Shown: one piece after another, positions 1 to 8,895 of the stretch
Numbering within the stretch: position 1 is the first letter of the stretch
Layout of the letters: every line of letters begins with the position of its first letter
IMG/VR virus record: IMGVR_UViG_3300044642_000803
Span: 1-64,000 of that record
DNA from: a virus
Length of the DNA: 64,000 bases
Direction: 5' to 3' (one strand)
Made by a program: the position numbers and the translations under genes
The notes under the pieces: model-generated
Databases searched by the model: none
Told to the model about the DNA's origin: nothing
What the model saw: only the letters and a program-made list of their open reading frames with translations

Positions 1-279
1 CCAGGGACCGTTCATATTGCGCAATTCTTCGCAGGCATTCTCAACGAGTTCGCCGTGGCATGGCCGGCAATCAGCATCAGTGACCCACGCACGCAACTCC
101 AGGCAATGGCTGCATGTTCTGAACGATCCGGGGTCGCTGTCCCAAACACCAAAAACGTATTCGTGATCGGCGCCAGGGGCAATCGGGCCACAGCACTCGT
201 AACAGGTGTGAGCCTTTCTGGCGCGTTGAATTTTCGCCCGGTAAACGGCGGGTTGGTCGCAGTCGCAATCGCAGCTCAC
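1..279 (-). CDS. Cysteine-rich zinc-binding-like phage protein, 3' end off the window
   Basis: Reading leftward from a GTG at 279 gives an open frame to the window edge that starts MSCDCDCDQPAVYRAKIQRA. It carries the Cys pairs CYEC, CSHC and CRPC, the last followed by His (CRPCHGE), the usual look of a small zinc-ribbon protein. The GTG overlaps the stop of the gene before it (GTGA), so the two are translationally coupled at the end of the leftward operon. The role is unknown. The C-terminus is missing. Confidence 0.75.
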   Translation of the reverse strand, partial: MSCDCDCDQPAVYRAKIQRARKAHTCYECCGPIAPGADHEYVFGVWDSDPGSFRTCSHCLELRAWVTDADCRPCHGELVENACEELRNMNGPW

Positions 280-1007
280 GCCTCCACCTCCCCAGCCTGA
301 GCCTCCACCCCAACGCCATACACCGCTCTGGTCTGGCTGTCCCAAGGCCCAACCGCCGCTCGCTTGAGCGCAGCCACGACCGTGCTAATGGCGCCATGCC
401 AGGCCTTCCCCTCTGCCCCGCTATGGCCGCCCGAGTAATCGTGGCAGCCCTCGGCCAGGCGGATGGCGTCTAGGAATGTGGGGCGGGCCGCATCCTTAGG
501 CGTTGGATCTGGCGGGGTGGCGGAGCGGGCGGGCAGTCCGTGGTTGACCAGCATTGCGGCGGCCCGCTGCAGAAGATCGTGGGTTGATGACCCTGGCGAA
601 TAAAGGCCACATTCCTTGACTAGCAGGGCGCTTAGGTTTGCCGCCATCGCCTGATCGGCGGCCAAATCCTCCGGCGCTGGCGGGGCGGCGTTAAACGCTT
701 TGGCCCAGTCCTGGCCTCCACCCCAACGCCATACGATGCGCTGCGCGATGTCAGAAACTGAGTCGGACTCTGTGGTCTCGGCATCCTTAACCGGGTGACG
801 CAACCCAGCCACAAGCTCCAGGGCCTCCAGCCGGCGGCAGAGCGCGGCGATGGTGCTGGAGTAGCTGTCCACGAACTTTGCAACATCTTGATCGTGCTTA
901 TCGGCGCGGGCGATCAGGTGCAGTAGCGCCTGAGCGTCACGCTGGCCGGCATCGGCGGCATAGTTGGGCCAGGTCAGGGTTTGGGGAGGAAGGGGAAGGG
1001 GGCTCAT
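276..1007 (-). CDS. Hypothetical phage protein sharing its N-terminus with DGR target A
   Basis: This 243-residue protein starts at the ATG at 1007. An upstream extension of the frame only crosses the variable region of the neighbouring gene. Residues 1-66 (MSPLPLPPQTLTW...RRLEALE) are nearly the same as the N-terminus of the next gene upstream (start 2112). After that the two diverge completely and this protein has no FGE fold. The rest is helical with an Ala-rich tail and resembles no family I can name. The shared N-terminus may be an oligomerisation or virion-attachment module. The 46-base gap to the upstream stop is a copy of the gap before the 2112 start. Confidence 0.75.
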   Translation of the reverse strand: MSPLPLPPQTLTWPNYAADAGQRDAQALLHLIARADKHDQDVAKFVDSYSSTIAALCRRLEALELVAGLRHPVKDAETTESDSVSDIAQRIVWRWGGGQDWAKAFNAAPPAPEDLAADQAMAANLSALLVKECGLYSPGSSTHDLLQRAAAMLVNHGLPARSATPPDPTPKDAARPTFLDAIRLAEGCHDYSGGHSGAEGKAWHGAISTVVAALKRAAVGPWDSQTRAVYGVGVEAQAGEVEA

Positions 1008-1053
1008 AATTAACAGCCAAAGGCAAAGAATTAAAGAGTAAAAGGGTAAAGAA

Positions 1054-2112
<1,059 letters not shown>

Positions 2113-2158
2113 AATCAACAGGCAGGGGTAAAGAATTAAAGGGTAAAAGAGTAAAGAA

Positions 2159-2284
2159 TTAGTCCTGGGGGAGGCAACAGACGCGGAAACCGATGCCGTA
2201 GATGCGGAGGCCCGGGAGGTGGAAGTAGCGGAAAGCCGAGCGGCAGAGCCTGGGGTTGAAGTTCCACGACCCGCCGCGCAGCAG
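2159..2284 (-). repeat. Variable region VR-B2 (frame 0 C-terminus)
   Basis: Codes for LLRGGSWNFNPRLCRSAFR...FRVCCLPQD. The framework is shared with VR-A2, and most changing codons are NNC (TTC, CTC, TAC, CAC, ATC). Confidence 0.8.
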
Positions 2285-3145
2285 CCGATCAGGGGAGGCA
2301 ACAGACGCGGAAACCGACGCTGTTGAGGGCATAGTCGGGATGGTCGTGGCTGCGGTAGGCCGAGCGGCAGTCCCTGGGGCCGTTGAGCCAGGAGCCGCCG
2401 CGCAGCACTTTCCCAGGCTGTCGCCCTCCGTCCAGGCCCCACCGTCGGACGGGGCCCCGTCGTAGTTTTTGTGCCATTCATCTAGGCACCATTCCCACAC
2501 ATTGCCGTGCATATCATGCAGGCCCCAAGCATTGGCAGGGAAACGCCCCACGTCGGTAGTTTGCTTAGCGTCGTAGTTGGCCAGCTCCGGCGTCAGCGTG
2601 GCCCCGAAATGAAACGGCGTGGTGCTGCCGGCGCGGCAGGCGTATTCCCACTGGGCTTCGCTCGGTAGGCCGTAACACTGGCCCGTGCGCTGGCTCAACC
2701 GGCGGCAGAACTCCAGCGCATCAAACCAGCTCACCATCTCCACCGGACGGTTTGCACCCTTGAAATATGAAGGATCGGGATCCAGGTCGCGCTCCTGCTT
2801 CTGCCAACCCGCCACCTCCCGCCACTGGGCCTGGGTGATCGGTGTCTGGGCCATAAAGAAAGATCCCAGGGTCACCTCGTGCTGGGGGCCTTCATCATCT
2901 GATCGCCCCGGCTCGTTCTCAGGCGAACCCATCAGGAAGCTGCCGGCAGGAATAAACGCCAGCGGGATTAGGTCTGCTACTGGGGGCTTGGCTGCTGCAG
3001 TTGCTTGGGGCTGATAATCGGCGTCAATTTTCACCAGCTCGGTCAGTGCGGCGGTAGCGCTAGCAAATAGGGCCAGATCGTTTTGAGCGCGGACAAACTT
3101 CACAGCAAACTCAAAGCCGGCGCGGCTAGAATCAAAGGTGCTCAT
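2159..3145 (-). CDS. DGR target protein B: FGE-sulfatase/C-type-lectin-like variable protein with two tandem variable regions
   Basis: In frame 0 this is a 328-residue protein. The N-terminus (MSTFDSSRAGFEFAVKFVRA) is unrelated to that of target A and looks like a small helical attachment domain. The FGE core (IPAGSFLMGS, QWEYACRAG, GLHDMHGNVWEWC) is nearly identical to target A. As in A, the core runs into GGGAAAG (2408-2414). A -1 shift gives a 285-residue protein ending in VR-B1, while frame 0 runs through VR-B1 as a low-complexity linker and ends in VR-B2. The ATG overlaps the end of the gene before it by 14 bases. Core identity with A points to recent duplication, whereas the variable codons differ widely between A and B. 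Confidence 0.85.
   Translation of the reverse strand: MSTFDSSRAGFEFAVKFVRAQNDLALFASATAALTELVKIDADYQPQATAAAKPPVADLIPLAFIPAGSFLMGSPENEPGRSDDEGPQHEVTLGSFFMAQTPITQAQWREVAGWQKQERDLDPDPSYFKGANRPVEMVSWFDALEFCRRLSQRTGQCYGLPSEAQWEYACRAGSTTPFHFGATLTPELANYDAKQTTDVGRFPANAWGLHDMHGNVWEWCLDEWHKNYDGAPSDGGAWTEGDSLGKCCAAAPGSTAPGTAARPTAATTIPTMPSTASVSASVASPDRLLRGGSWNFNPRLCRSAFRYFHLPGLRIYGIGFRVCCLPQD
2289..2408 (-). repeat. Variable region VR-B1 (-1 frame C-terminus)
   Basis: Codes for 39 residues VLRGGSWLNGPRDCRSAYR...GFRVCCLP then TGA, in the -1 frame relative to the core of gene 2159-3145. Its stop codon lies just before VR-B2. Confidence 0.75.
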
Positions 3146-3631
3146 GATTGTCCTCGGTGGTGAGTTGATCGCGTTTTATGTGATCGGGCAGGGGCGGCAG
3201 GGGCCCGGTCATGCCGTTGTCGGTGGCCCAGAGGTAGACACCCCTCACCACCTCGCCCTCGTATGGGCTGTAACGCACCAACCGCCGCAGCGCCTCCCTG
3301 GCCGTCGCCAGTTCCCCCGCAGTTCCCGCACGCACTCTGGGCAGCCCCAGGCGTTAGATGGTTGCTGCCCGTGTGTGGGGCATTTCCGGAGGCGATAGGC
3401 CGGGCCAGCTAGGGCTTCAATTTTTAACCGCCTTGATTCCGCCAGAATGGACAACTCTTGATTGATCGCGGCCTTTACAACGACCTGCTCTCGCAGTCGC
3501 CGATTTTCCGCCTCCAGCCTGCGGATCGTCCGCCAGGGGCTCAGCCAGCGAGTGAGGGCCTGGAAGGTTGGCGCTGGTTGGGGGTTGCCGGGTGGTCTGG
3601 GTGGGCGGGGAAAGCAGAAGGGTCGGGTCAT
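3132..3631 (-). CDS. Coiled-coil protein with CPTH/CPEC zinc knuckle, apparently split by a -1 frameshift
   Basis: From the ATG at 3631 (overlapping the preceding stop as ATGA) frame 0 gives 128 residues: a Pro-rich start, a heptad-like stretch RRLEAENRRLREQVVVKA, then CPTHGQ...CPECVRELRG and a low-complexity tail. The -1 frame is open from about 3335 to 3132 and encodes a natural-looking continuation (ELATAREALRRLVRYSPYEG...). The two join smoothly at a run of five G on the coding strand (3314-3318), giving a protein of about 166 residues. This is either a programmed or polymerase slippage, two overlapping genes, or a sequencing or indel error. Function unknown. Confidence 0.6.
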
Positions 3632-4416
3632 GGTTCAGTTGCAGTGGGTTGATTTGATGGTGTCACCTGGCGAAACTCCACAACCCATACATACGGGTTA
3701 ACGTCCCAAGATCCGGGGCCGTTGATTTTTTCCCAGAGCTTGCGATATGCGCAGACAGCGGTTTTGCCCGCAATGTCAAGGTTTTTGGGGTCAGCCGTCC
3801 ACCATGCGCCAGGTTCACCCTGCTGCAATGACAACTCGCAGACCCCCTCTGCCCGTGCGTCTGCTTCGCTGATGTCCTGCAGCCGCTCCACCCGCACGGC
3901 GGTGATCTCTAGGGTGATCCGGCTTGCCCAGCGGGGCATGAAGATTGATGGGCGCCACTTAGTTGGCTCAATGTCTAGCCCAATGTCTTCAGGGGTAAAA
4001 AGTTGACAGACTTCTTCCCACTCAACAGGCAATTCAACTAAAAAGTTGTCTGCCTTGTATCTACATCTGCAAGGATATGCCCCTGGGTCAATCCAGTCGG
4101 GAAACCAGTAACGATGAGTCTCCCGAACCCATAACTGATCCGCAGGCAGATCGAAGGGTGCAAAGGCGGGTTTGCCGTATGGGCATTTGATGTTGATTAT
4201 GGTGCTTAGACTATCCCCAAATCCTGCAACATAATGATTGCAATCATCTATTGAATGATTAAATTCGATAAAATGCCAGCCTTTACTGTTTAGCTGCCAG
4301 GGTTGCAAGGGGGGCAGCTTAACGATGCGCCGCGTCTGCGTTTTCTGGCCGGCCTGAATGGCGCGGACCATTGCGCCCTGGAACAAGATCGGGCGCTCCC
4401 TGCCGGGGCCGGTCAT
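3628..4416 (-). CDS. ASCH-like phage protein
   Basis: A 262-residue protein starting IL(F)QGAMVRAIQAGQKTQTRRIVK, the typical opening of phage ASCH-domain proteins (small RNA-binding-like PUA-related fold). It also has the common motif RWASRITLEITAVRVERLQD and the phrase SEADARAEGV. Proteins of this type are frequent in phages and their exact role is not known. The ATG overlaps the stop of the upstream gene (ATGA), so it is in the leftward operon. Confidence 0.75.
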   Translation of the reverse strand: MTGPGRERPILFQGAMVRAIQAGQKTQTRRIVKLPPLQPWQLNSKGWHFIEFNHSIDDCNHYVAGFGDSLSTIINIKCPYGKPAFAPFDLPADQLWVRETHRYWFPDWIDPGAYPCRCRYKADNFLVELPVEWEEVCQLFTPEDIGLDIEPTKWRPSIFMPRWASRITLEITAVRVERLQDISEADARAEGVCELSLQQGEPGAWWTADPKNLDIAGKTAVCAYRKLWEKINGPGSWDVNPYVWVVEFRQVTPSNQPTATEP

Positions 4417-4748
4417 AGCTCCACCCCCAGCGCCCGCAGGATCGCGGTGCGCTCGTCTGCGCGGCCAAGGGCGTAGATGGCGCGGCGTGCGTCATCAGCC
4501 CAAAAAATGCGATCCCAAACCTTCAGCAGATCTCCATCCGTCGCCACCGGCTCGGCAAAGGCCAGCAGGGCGGCCGTGCGCCAGACGTGCTCGCCGTCGT
4601 TCAGGTACTTAGCAATCGCAGCCCGCTTCCATCGCTCCATCAGCTCGTCGCTCGGCATCTCAGCCGGGGCCGCCGGCTCGCTGCCTGGCGCGGGAGGATT
4701 GGAGCTACGGCGGCCCAGCCCCTTGATCAACCGTTGCAACCAGTTCAC
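4413..4748 (-). CDS. Hypothetical phage protein
   Basis: 111 residues from a GTG at 4748 that overlaps the stop of the upstream gene. I prefer this coupled start over the ATG at 4793. The protein has a short basic N-terminus (NWLQRLIKGLGRR), a Pro/Ala linker and a helical C-terminal half (WKRAAIAKYLNDG...RAIYALGRADERTAILRAL). Not recognised. Confidence 0.65.
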   Translation of the reverse strand: MNWLQRLIKGLGRRSSNPPAPGSEPAAPAEMPSDELMERWKRAAIAKYLNDGEHVWRTAALLAFAEPVATDGDLLKVWDRIFWADDARRAIYALGRADERTAILRALGVEL

Positions 4749-5014
4749 GCTGCCACCCCCAGACCGCGTGTGCGGGCGAAGTGCAGCGTCCACTCGACGA
4801 CATCGGCGCCGGGATTGACCCGCTTCCAGGCGTCGTACTCGGCCCGTAGGACCACGGTGCTGAGCTGATCGGCGGTGGGCTGGTCGTCAGCGGCCAACAG
4901 GCGATCCTCCAGGGCGCTGACGCGGTTCAGGAGGTCGTCCCATGCCTGGGCGGCGGGAGGCTGCTCTAGGAGCCCCTGCTCAAGGTGTGCGATGCGATCA
5001 GCAAGTGCTGTCAT
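4745..5014 (-). CDS. Small coiled-coil phage protein
   Basis: 89 residues from the ATG at 5014. The N-terminal 60 residues have a strong heptad pattern (ADRIAHLEQGLLEQ...LLNRVSALEDRLLAAD). The C-terminus YDAWKRVNPGADVVEW is globular. Coupled to the next gene by a GTGA overlap. Function unknown. Confidence 0.65.
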   Translation of the reverse strand: MTALADRIAHLEQGLLEQPPAAQAWDDLLNRVSALEDRLLAADDQPTADQLSTVVLRAEYDAWKRVNPGADVVEWTLHFARTRGLGVAA

Positions 5015-5106
5015 TTTGATTGAGGCGGTGGTGGTCGGCTGCTGCCGTCTCCAGATCGTAAGCCATGGATACCGCTTTTGTAAAGCCGTGGGGCGATTGC
5101 GCAGGG

Positions 5107-5844
5107 TCAGCGCCCACCCACAAACTCGGCTACCACTCGATCGGGTGCAACCGGCTTGAGTTCACCGCCACGGGCCAGCGCGATCAGATCATCCGCCCAA
5201 GCGGGGTTGCGCACGGCCCATGCAACGGCAAGCACCGCACCATCGGTCTCCATGGTCCAGAAGCCTTGAAGGGCCTTCTCGAACCACCATCTACCAACCT
5301 TGAGTTGCGCCGGGGTCCAAACGCAATCGTCAATCCCTTGCGCACGCAACCTGTCAACGGTCTGCGCAATGCGCTCAACGTGGGCCTGGCGCTGCGTTGC
5401 GCTCATCTGCCATGGCTGGTTACCTTCGGCGACGCCGGGAGGCAGCCTACGCACCTCAACCGGGGTGTGCTCTGGCCGCTGATCAACCAGCTCATGGAAC
5501 CGCGATGGATCCGCCATCCTGCTGGCCAAGTCACGCCGCAGACCCCGCTCAAACATCGGCAGATCGGTCACCACCTCCTGGCCACGCTCGGTGCGAGTGG
5601 TGCGCTTCACCGGGTACAAGTACCGCAGTAGGGCGATATGCGGCGGTGTTTCCCTGGGAAAATTGGGGTCCAGCGTTCGCTGCTGAGCTGCGTACAGCAG
5701 CATCTCGCTGTCAAGGTCGAGCTTTGCTCGATCTGGGAATGTGTCCCAAGCGGTGACAAGCGCGGCTGGGGTAAGGGTCTTGGCCATGGGGAATAGCTGC
5801 TGCATCCCTGACATGACCGCCTGAAACTCTTCGGCCTCGATCAC
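5107..5844 (-). CDS. Replication-linked phage protein, unknown family
   Basis: 245 residues from a GTG at 5844 overlapping the stop of the initiator gene. The N-terminus (EEFQAVMSGMQQLFPMAKTL) resembles phage proteins that follow lambda-O-type initiators. Its place right after the initiator suggests a role in replication, such as a helicase-loading partner, but no Walker motif is present. It ends DDLIALARGGELKPV...VAEFVGGR. Confidence 0.6.
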   Translation of the reverse strand: MIEAEEFQAVMSGMQQLFPMAKTLTPAALVTAWDTFPDRAKLDLDSEMLLYAAQQRTLDPNFPRETPPHIALLRYLYPVKRTTRTERGQEVVTDLPMFERGLRRDLASRMADPSRFHELVDQRPEHTPVEVRRLPPGVAEGNQPWQMSATQRQAHVERIAQTVDRLRAQGIDDCVWTPAQLKVGRWWFEKALQGFWTMETDGAVLAVAWAVRNPAWADDLIALARGGELKPVAPDRVVAEFVGGR

Positions 5845-6881
5845 TGGATCACCTCGCACAGCACGGTCTGTTGAGATGCAATGCCGGCTGCGGCGGCGGC
5901 CTTGCGGGCGTCACGGGCCTTGATGTAGGCCACGGCCTGCGCAGCGGCTTCGTCCTGCGTCTGGCGGCGGTTGTTGCTGGCTTTGGTCATGCCGCCGTAC
6001 TTGGTTCCGTAGAGCTGCCAGTTGCTGTACTTCAGCGACTGCCAGGGCTTGCCGTCAATGCTGGCGTTGATGCCGTCCTGCAGTTGCCCTCGCAGGATTT
6101 GGGTGCCACCTAGGGGGTCTTGCTGGATTTGTCGAGCCTGTCCCAGCATCCGGGTCCAGGCTTCTGGGGTCTTCTGGCCTGATCGTGTTGGCCAGAAGGC
6201 CAGCAGATCGGTGGTAACGGCGGCGAGGTCTTGCGGCACGTCATCCGCTGACGGCTTGAACCTGGGTTTACGGGGCTTCACGGGTTTGGGCGGTGGTGGT
6301 GGCTCGGCAACGATACCGCCTTCCTGGGTGCTGGGAACCGCAGCGATCTGGGTCAAGGGCTCAGCCGGGAGCGCTTCCTGGTGGTCCTCCCGTGCGCTCC
6401 CCCCGTTGGGGGGTAAGGGGGGTTCTAACTCTTGTTCAGTTCCTCTTGTTAAATCCCTCTTGTTAGGGTCCCCCTTTTGGGGGAGGGGGGGGATCCCCCT
6501 TTTGGGGGAGGGGAGGGGTCCCCTTTTTGGGGGGTCCCCTTTTTGGGGGAGGGGTCCCCCTTTTGAGGGAGGGGCCTGCTCGTATCTCACATGAAAAAGC
6601 GCCGTCTGCCCCACGCGATCAACACGACTGATCCAGCCGTTTTCCACAAGCCACCGCAGGCTTGATCGAACGTGGTCCTCCTTCATGCGGCACTCCATAG
6701 CCAGCCGAGCGATTGATGGGAACGCCTGGTCGTTCTGGCCGGCGTAGTGCCACAGCCAGGAGTAAACAAAGAGGGTCCCCTTGCGATCTGCGCAGGTTTC
6801 GAGCAATGCGATCGGCACCTGGGCAAAGCGCGGCCGCGTGATACGTGCTGCCGGCTCAACAGCGCCTGAGGCTTGTGTCAT
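5841..6881 (-). CDS. Replication initiator (lambda-O-like winged-helix protein)
   Basis: 346 residues. An N-terminal winged helix (about residues 15-100: PIALLETCADRKGTLFVYSW, FPSIARLAMECRMKEDHVRS, LRWLVENGWISRVDR) is of the type used by phage and plasmid initiators to bind iterons. Residues about 103-150 are a repetitive KG/KRG/Pro linker encoded by the iteron cluster. The C-terminal part (about 215-345) has a TRSGQKTPEAWTRMLGQARQ helical domain found in phage replication proteins. This layout, with an N-terminal DNA-binding domain and the origin inside the gene, matches lambda O. It heads the leftward operon. Confidence 0.8.
   Translation of the reverse strand: MTQASGAVEPAARITRPRFAQVPIALLETCADRKGTLFVYSWLWHYAGQNDQAFPSIARLAMECRMKEDHVRSSLRWLVENGWISRVDRVGQTALFHVRYEQAPPSKGGPLPQKGDPPKRGPLPSPKRGIPPLPQKGDPNKRDLTRGTEQELEPPLPPNGGSAREDHQEALPAEPLTQIAAVPSTQEGGIVAEPPPPPKPVKPRKPRFKPSADDVPQDLAAVTTDLLAFWPTRSGQKTPEAWTRMLGQARQIQQDPLGGTQILRGQLQDGINASIDGKPWQSLKYSNWQLYGTKYGGMTKASNNRRQTQDEAAAQAVAYIKARDARKAAAAAGIASQQTVLCEVIQ
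6429..6574. other. Putative replication origin: iterons plus 14-bp repeat unwinding element
   Basis: Five cores of the form TCCCC(C/T)TTTTGGGGG or close variants start at about 6469, 6494, 6519, 6535 and 6555. Next to them are three exact copies of CTCTTGTT at 6429, 6443 and 6457, spaced exactly 14 bp in an AT-richer stretch. Iterons next to phased AT-rich repeats inside the initiator gene is the design of lambda ori. That this is the origin is inferred. Confidence 0.65.
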
Positions 6882-6910
6882 GTAGAATTTTGCCGAAGTG
6901 GTTTGATCAA

Positions 6911-6946
6911 AGCCTCATGCGCCCTGGCAGGCCGTGAGGCTTTTTT
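6911..6946 (+). terminator. Rho-independent terminator, rightward
   Basis: AGCCTCA and TGAGGCT form a stem around a GC-rich loop followed by six T on the plus strand. It lies just beyond the initiator start, so it would end a short transcript antisense to that start, comparable in position to lambda oop. Confidence 0.6.
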
Positions 6947-7031
6947 ATGCCTGGCGCCGGGTCAAGCCCTGGCCAGCACGGTCCCACCATAGGTCAGCCG
7001 CAGCGATCCGCTACCCTGCGGGACTAGGCGG

Positions 7032-7271
7032 TTAGAGTGCTGCGGGGCCTGGTTCAGAGGCGGCGTCACCCTGGAAACACCCACGCGGCACCCTTGTCCG
7101 CGATGGCAGTCCTTTGTCGTGCCGGATCATCAAAAACAAAAAGCTCCCGCCCTGCCAGACCTCGGCCACGTCGATGGCGGTTTGCTGGCAGAACATCAGC
7201 CAGACCTGGCTTGCCTCTATGTTGCTGGTGACGAAAATGCGGATAGGCGTGGGTGTGGGTGTGGTCGGCAT
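7032..7271 (-). CDS. Possible small hypothetical protein
   Basis: A 79-residue leftward frame, MPTTPTPTPIRIFVTSNIEA..., with a plausible globular middle (QVWLMFCQQTAIDVAEVWQG). It sits between the initiator and the rightward promoter at 7311. The opposite strand also has open frames here, so the call is weak. No family recognised. Confidence 0.4.
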   Translation of the reverse strand: MPTTPTPTPIRIFVTSNIEASQVWLMFCQQTAIDVAEVWQGGSFLFLMIRHDKGLPSRTRVPRGCFQGDAASEPGPAAL

Positions 7272-7310
7272 GGGGGTGTTTCGGTTTGTGAGGCACCTTA
7301 GGCGCTACGC

Positions 7311-7340
7311 TCGACAGACGGCTTAGGGGGATGGTAGAAT
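7311..7340 (+). promoter_or_regulatory. Promoter, sigma-70-like
   Basis: TCGACA (7311) and TAGAAT (7335) with an 18-bp spacer, 60 bases upstream of the first rightward gene of the recombination block. The transcript would start with a nested hairpin (see next entry). Confidence 0.5.
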
Positions 7341-7346
7341 TGCAAA

Positions 7347-7379
7347 GCCAGGGGAAATCCCCACGGCTGTCACCCTGGC
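7347..7379 (+). promoter_or_regulatory. Leader hairpin
   Basis: GCCAGGG pairs with CCCTGGC and an inner GGGG-AAAT-CCCC stem lies inside it. It belongs to the family of GC hairpins found at the 5' end of many transcripts in this genome. Confidence 0.45.
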
Positions 7380-7399
7380 GTCACCACCACTAGGCCCCT

Positions 7400-7771
7400 A
7401 TGGCACACCAAGATTTTCCAGAGCTGACGTACGAGGCCAACCGCGTTTTGATGAGTACCTTGAAGGGTATTGATGTTTCCAGGCCTTATTGGGATCGCCG
7501 CTTTGCCGCTGCCGTGATCCGTGAAGCGATGGCGCAAGCTGGCTTTTGGAATATTAGCGAAGAATTCCCAAAGGTCGTACGCGCCACAGAACTGGAGGCC
7601 ATCGCCGACAACCTGCACGCCCTGCCCCCACCCCCGCCGACGCGGGAGCAGATGGAAGAAGCGCTGCGCTCCCTGCTTGATAGCCTTGATTGCCACCCAG
7701 AAAGCCAATTAGCCCAGGAAGCAGCAATCCTTGCAGCCGGCATCGCTCACCACTGCAAGGTGCAGCCATGA
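7400..7771 (+). CDS. Hypothetical phage protein
   Basis: 123 residues, acidic and helical, first gene of the rightward recombination block. The N-terminus is MAHQDFPELTYEANRVLMST and the C-terminus has TREQMEEALRSLLDSL. It overlaps the next gene by ATGA. Not recognised. Confidence 0.7.
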   Translation: MAHQDFPELTYEANRVLMSTLKGIDVSRPYWDRRFAAAVIREAMAQAGFWNISEEFPKVVRATELEAIADNLHALPPPPPTREQMEEALRSLLDSLDCHPESQLAQEAAILAAGIAHHCKVQP

Positions 7772-8691
7772 GTGACACAACACCCGCCCACCGTGCCGGT
7801 TTTTCGGCTGAGCAGATTGCAGCCCTGGCGGCACCGCTTGATCGCGCCAACGTCAAGCAGCGCGAGCAGTCTGGCCAGAAACTCAGCTACATTGAAGGCT
7901 GGGTTGTAATTGCAGAAGCCAACCGCATCTTTGGCTTTGATGGCTGGCAGCGTGAAACTGTCACGCTTAAGTGTGTCTCTCAGCTAGAGCGACCAGTCGG
8001 CAAACAACAAAGACCCGGATGGGGTGTCACCTACAGCGCCCGCGTGCGCATCACCGTCACCGCTGGCGGGCTGCAGCCAATCATCCGCGAAGGCAGCGGC
8101 GCTGGTCACGGTATCGACGTGGATCTAGGACAGGCCCATGAATCCGCGCTCAAGGAGGCAGAGACCGACGCGATGAAGCGGGCCCTGATGACTTTCGGCA
8201 ACCCGTTTGGCCTGGCTCTTTACGACAAGCTGCAGCGGGAAGTAGAGGGTGATGCCCCGCCTGCGTCAAGTTCCCAGCGACCGTCTTCGCAGCGAACCCA
8301 ACAAGCGGCCTCTTCTGCTCAGCGCCATTCAGCTGCAGCCGTTGTTCGACGGGGGACCCCTGCTGGCCAGCCAGCCTCTGCCACCCAGGCACCCAGCAGC
8401 GCCGCGCCACCCAGCACCACCACCCAGCCCCTTAGCGGCCCTGCGGCCACCACTGCGGCGGCTATCACAGCGTGCCAGGAGGCGGGGCTTACCGGGCTTG
8501 GTATCGCCGCCATGTGCCACGAACTGAGCGCCGGGGAATGTGGGGCTGTTGCAGGCTTGCCACTGAAAACTCAGGAGAAGCTGATCAAAAACGGGGTATC
8601 TGCCGCATCTACTGCTAAGTGGAACGCCGCCGGGGCTAATGCCGCAGACTCTACCGCCGAAGCCGAAGATTCTGATCCTCCGATGACGTAA
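7768..8691 (+). CDS. Rad52/Rad22-like single-strand annealing protein
   Basis: 307 residues. The N-terminal 150 residues match the Rad52/22 family of phage recombinases: SYIEGWVVIAEANRIFGFDG, then VTYSARVRITV, then HESALKEAETDAMKRALMTF followed by GNPFGLALYD. These proteins anneal complementary single strands during phage recombination. A Ser/Thr/Ala/Pro-rich linker (about 165-245) leads to a short helical C-terminal domain. It is followed by SSB and RusA, a typical recombination module. Confidence 0.9.
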   Translation: MSDTTPAHRAGFSAEQIAALAAPLDRANVKQREQSGQKLSYIEGWVVIAEANRIFGFDGWQRETVTLKCVSQLERPVGKQQRPGWGVTYSARVRITVTAGGLQPIIREGSGAGHGIDVDLGQAHESALKEAETDAMKRALMTFGNPFGLALYDKLQREVEGDAPPASSSQRPSSQRTQQAASSAQRHSAAAVVRRGTPAGQPASATQAPSSAAPPSTTTQPLSGPAATTAAAITACQEAGLTGLGIAAMCHELSAGECGAVAGLPLKTQEKLIKNGVSAASTAKWNAAGANAADSTAEAEDSDPPMT

Positions 8692-8740
8692 GGCGCTCCC
8701 GTCGCCGCTTGATTAATCCTTAGCGCTGGCCCTAGCCGTG

Positions 8741-8836
8741 ATGCGGCACGAAATTGAACAAAAGGCAGCGGCTGATATACTCAAGATCGACCAACAGATT
8801 GCCGCCCTGCAGGAAAGCGGCGCCGAGCCTACTTGA
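8741..8836 (+). CDS. Small hypothetical protein
   Basis: A 31-residue frame, MRHEIEQKAAADILKIDQQI plus 11 more, predicted to be one long helix. It lies between the Rad52-like gene and the next gene in a stretch otherwise without a gene. Support is only its amphipathic pattern and position. Confidence 0.35.
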   Translation: MRHEIEQKAAADILKIDQQIAALQESGAEPT

Positions 8837-8846
8837 TCAATGGCCC

Positions 8847-8863
8847 GCCGGGGCCAACCCGGC
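8847..8863 (+). promoter_or_regulatory. GCCGGG leader hairpin
   Basis: GCCGGGGCCAACCCGGC followed by AACC, 33 bases before the ATG at 8896. The same kind of element occurs at 30866, 31404 and 32054. Confidence 0.5.
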
Positions 8864-8895
8864 AACCTATCCCATCAACTACCGTCCATCCTCCA

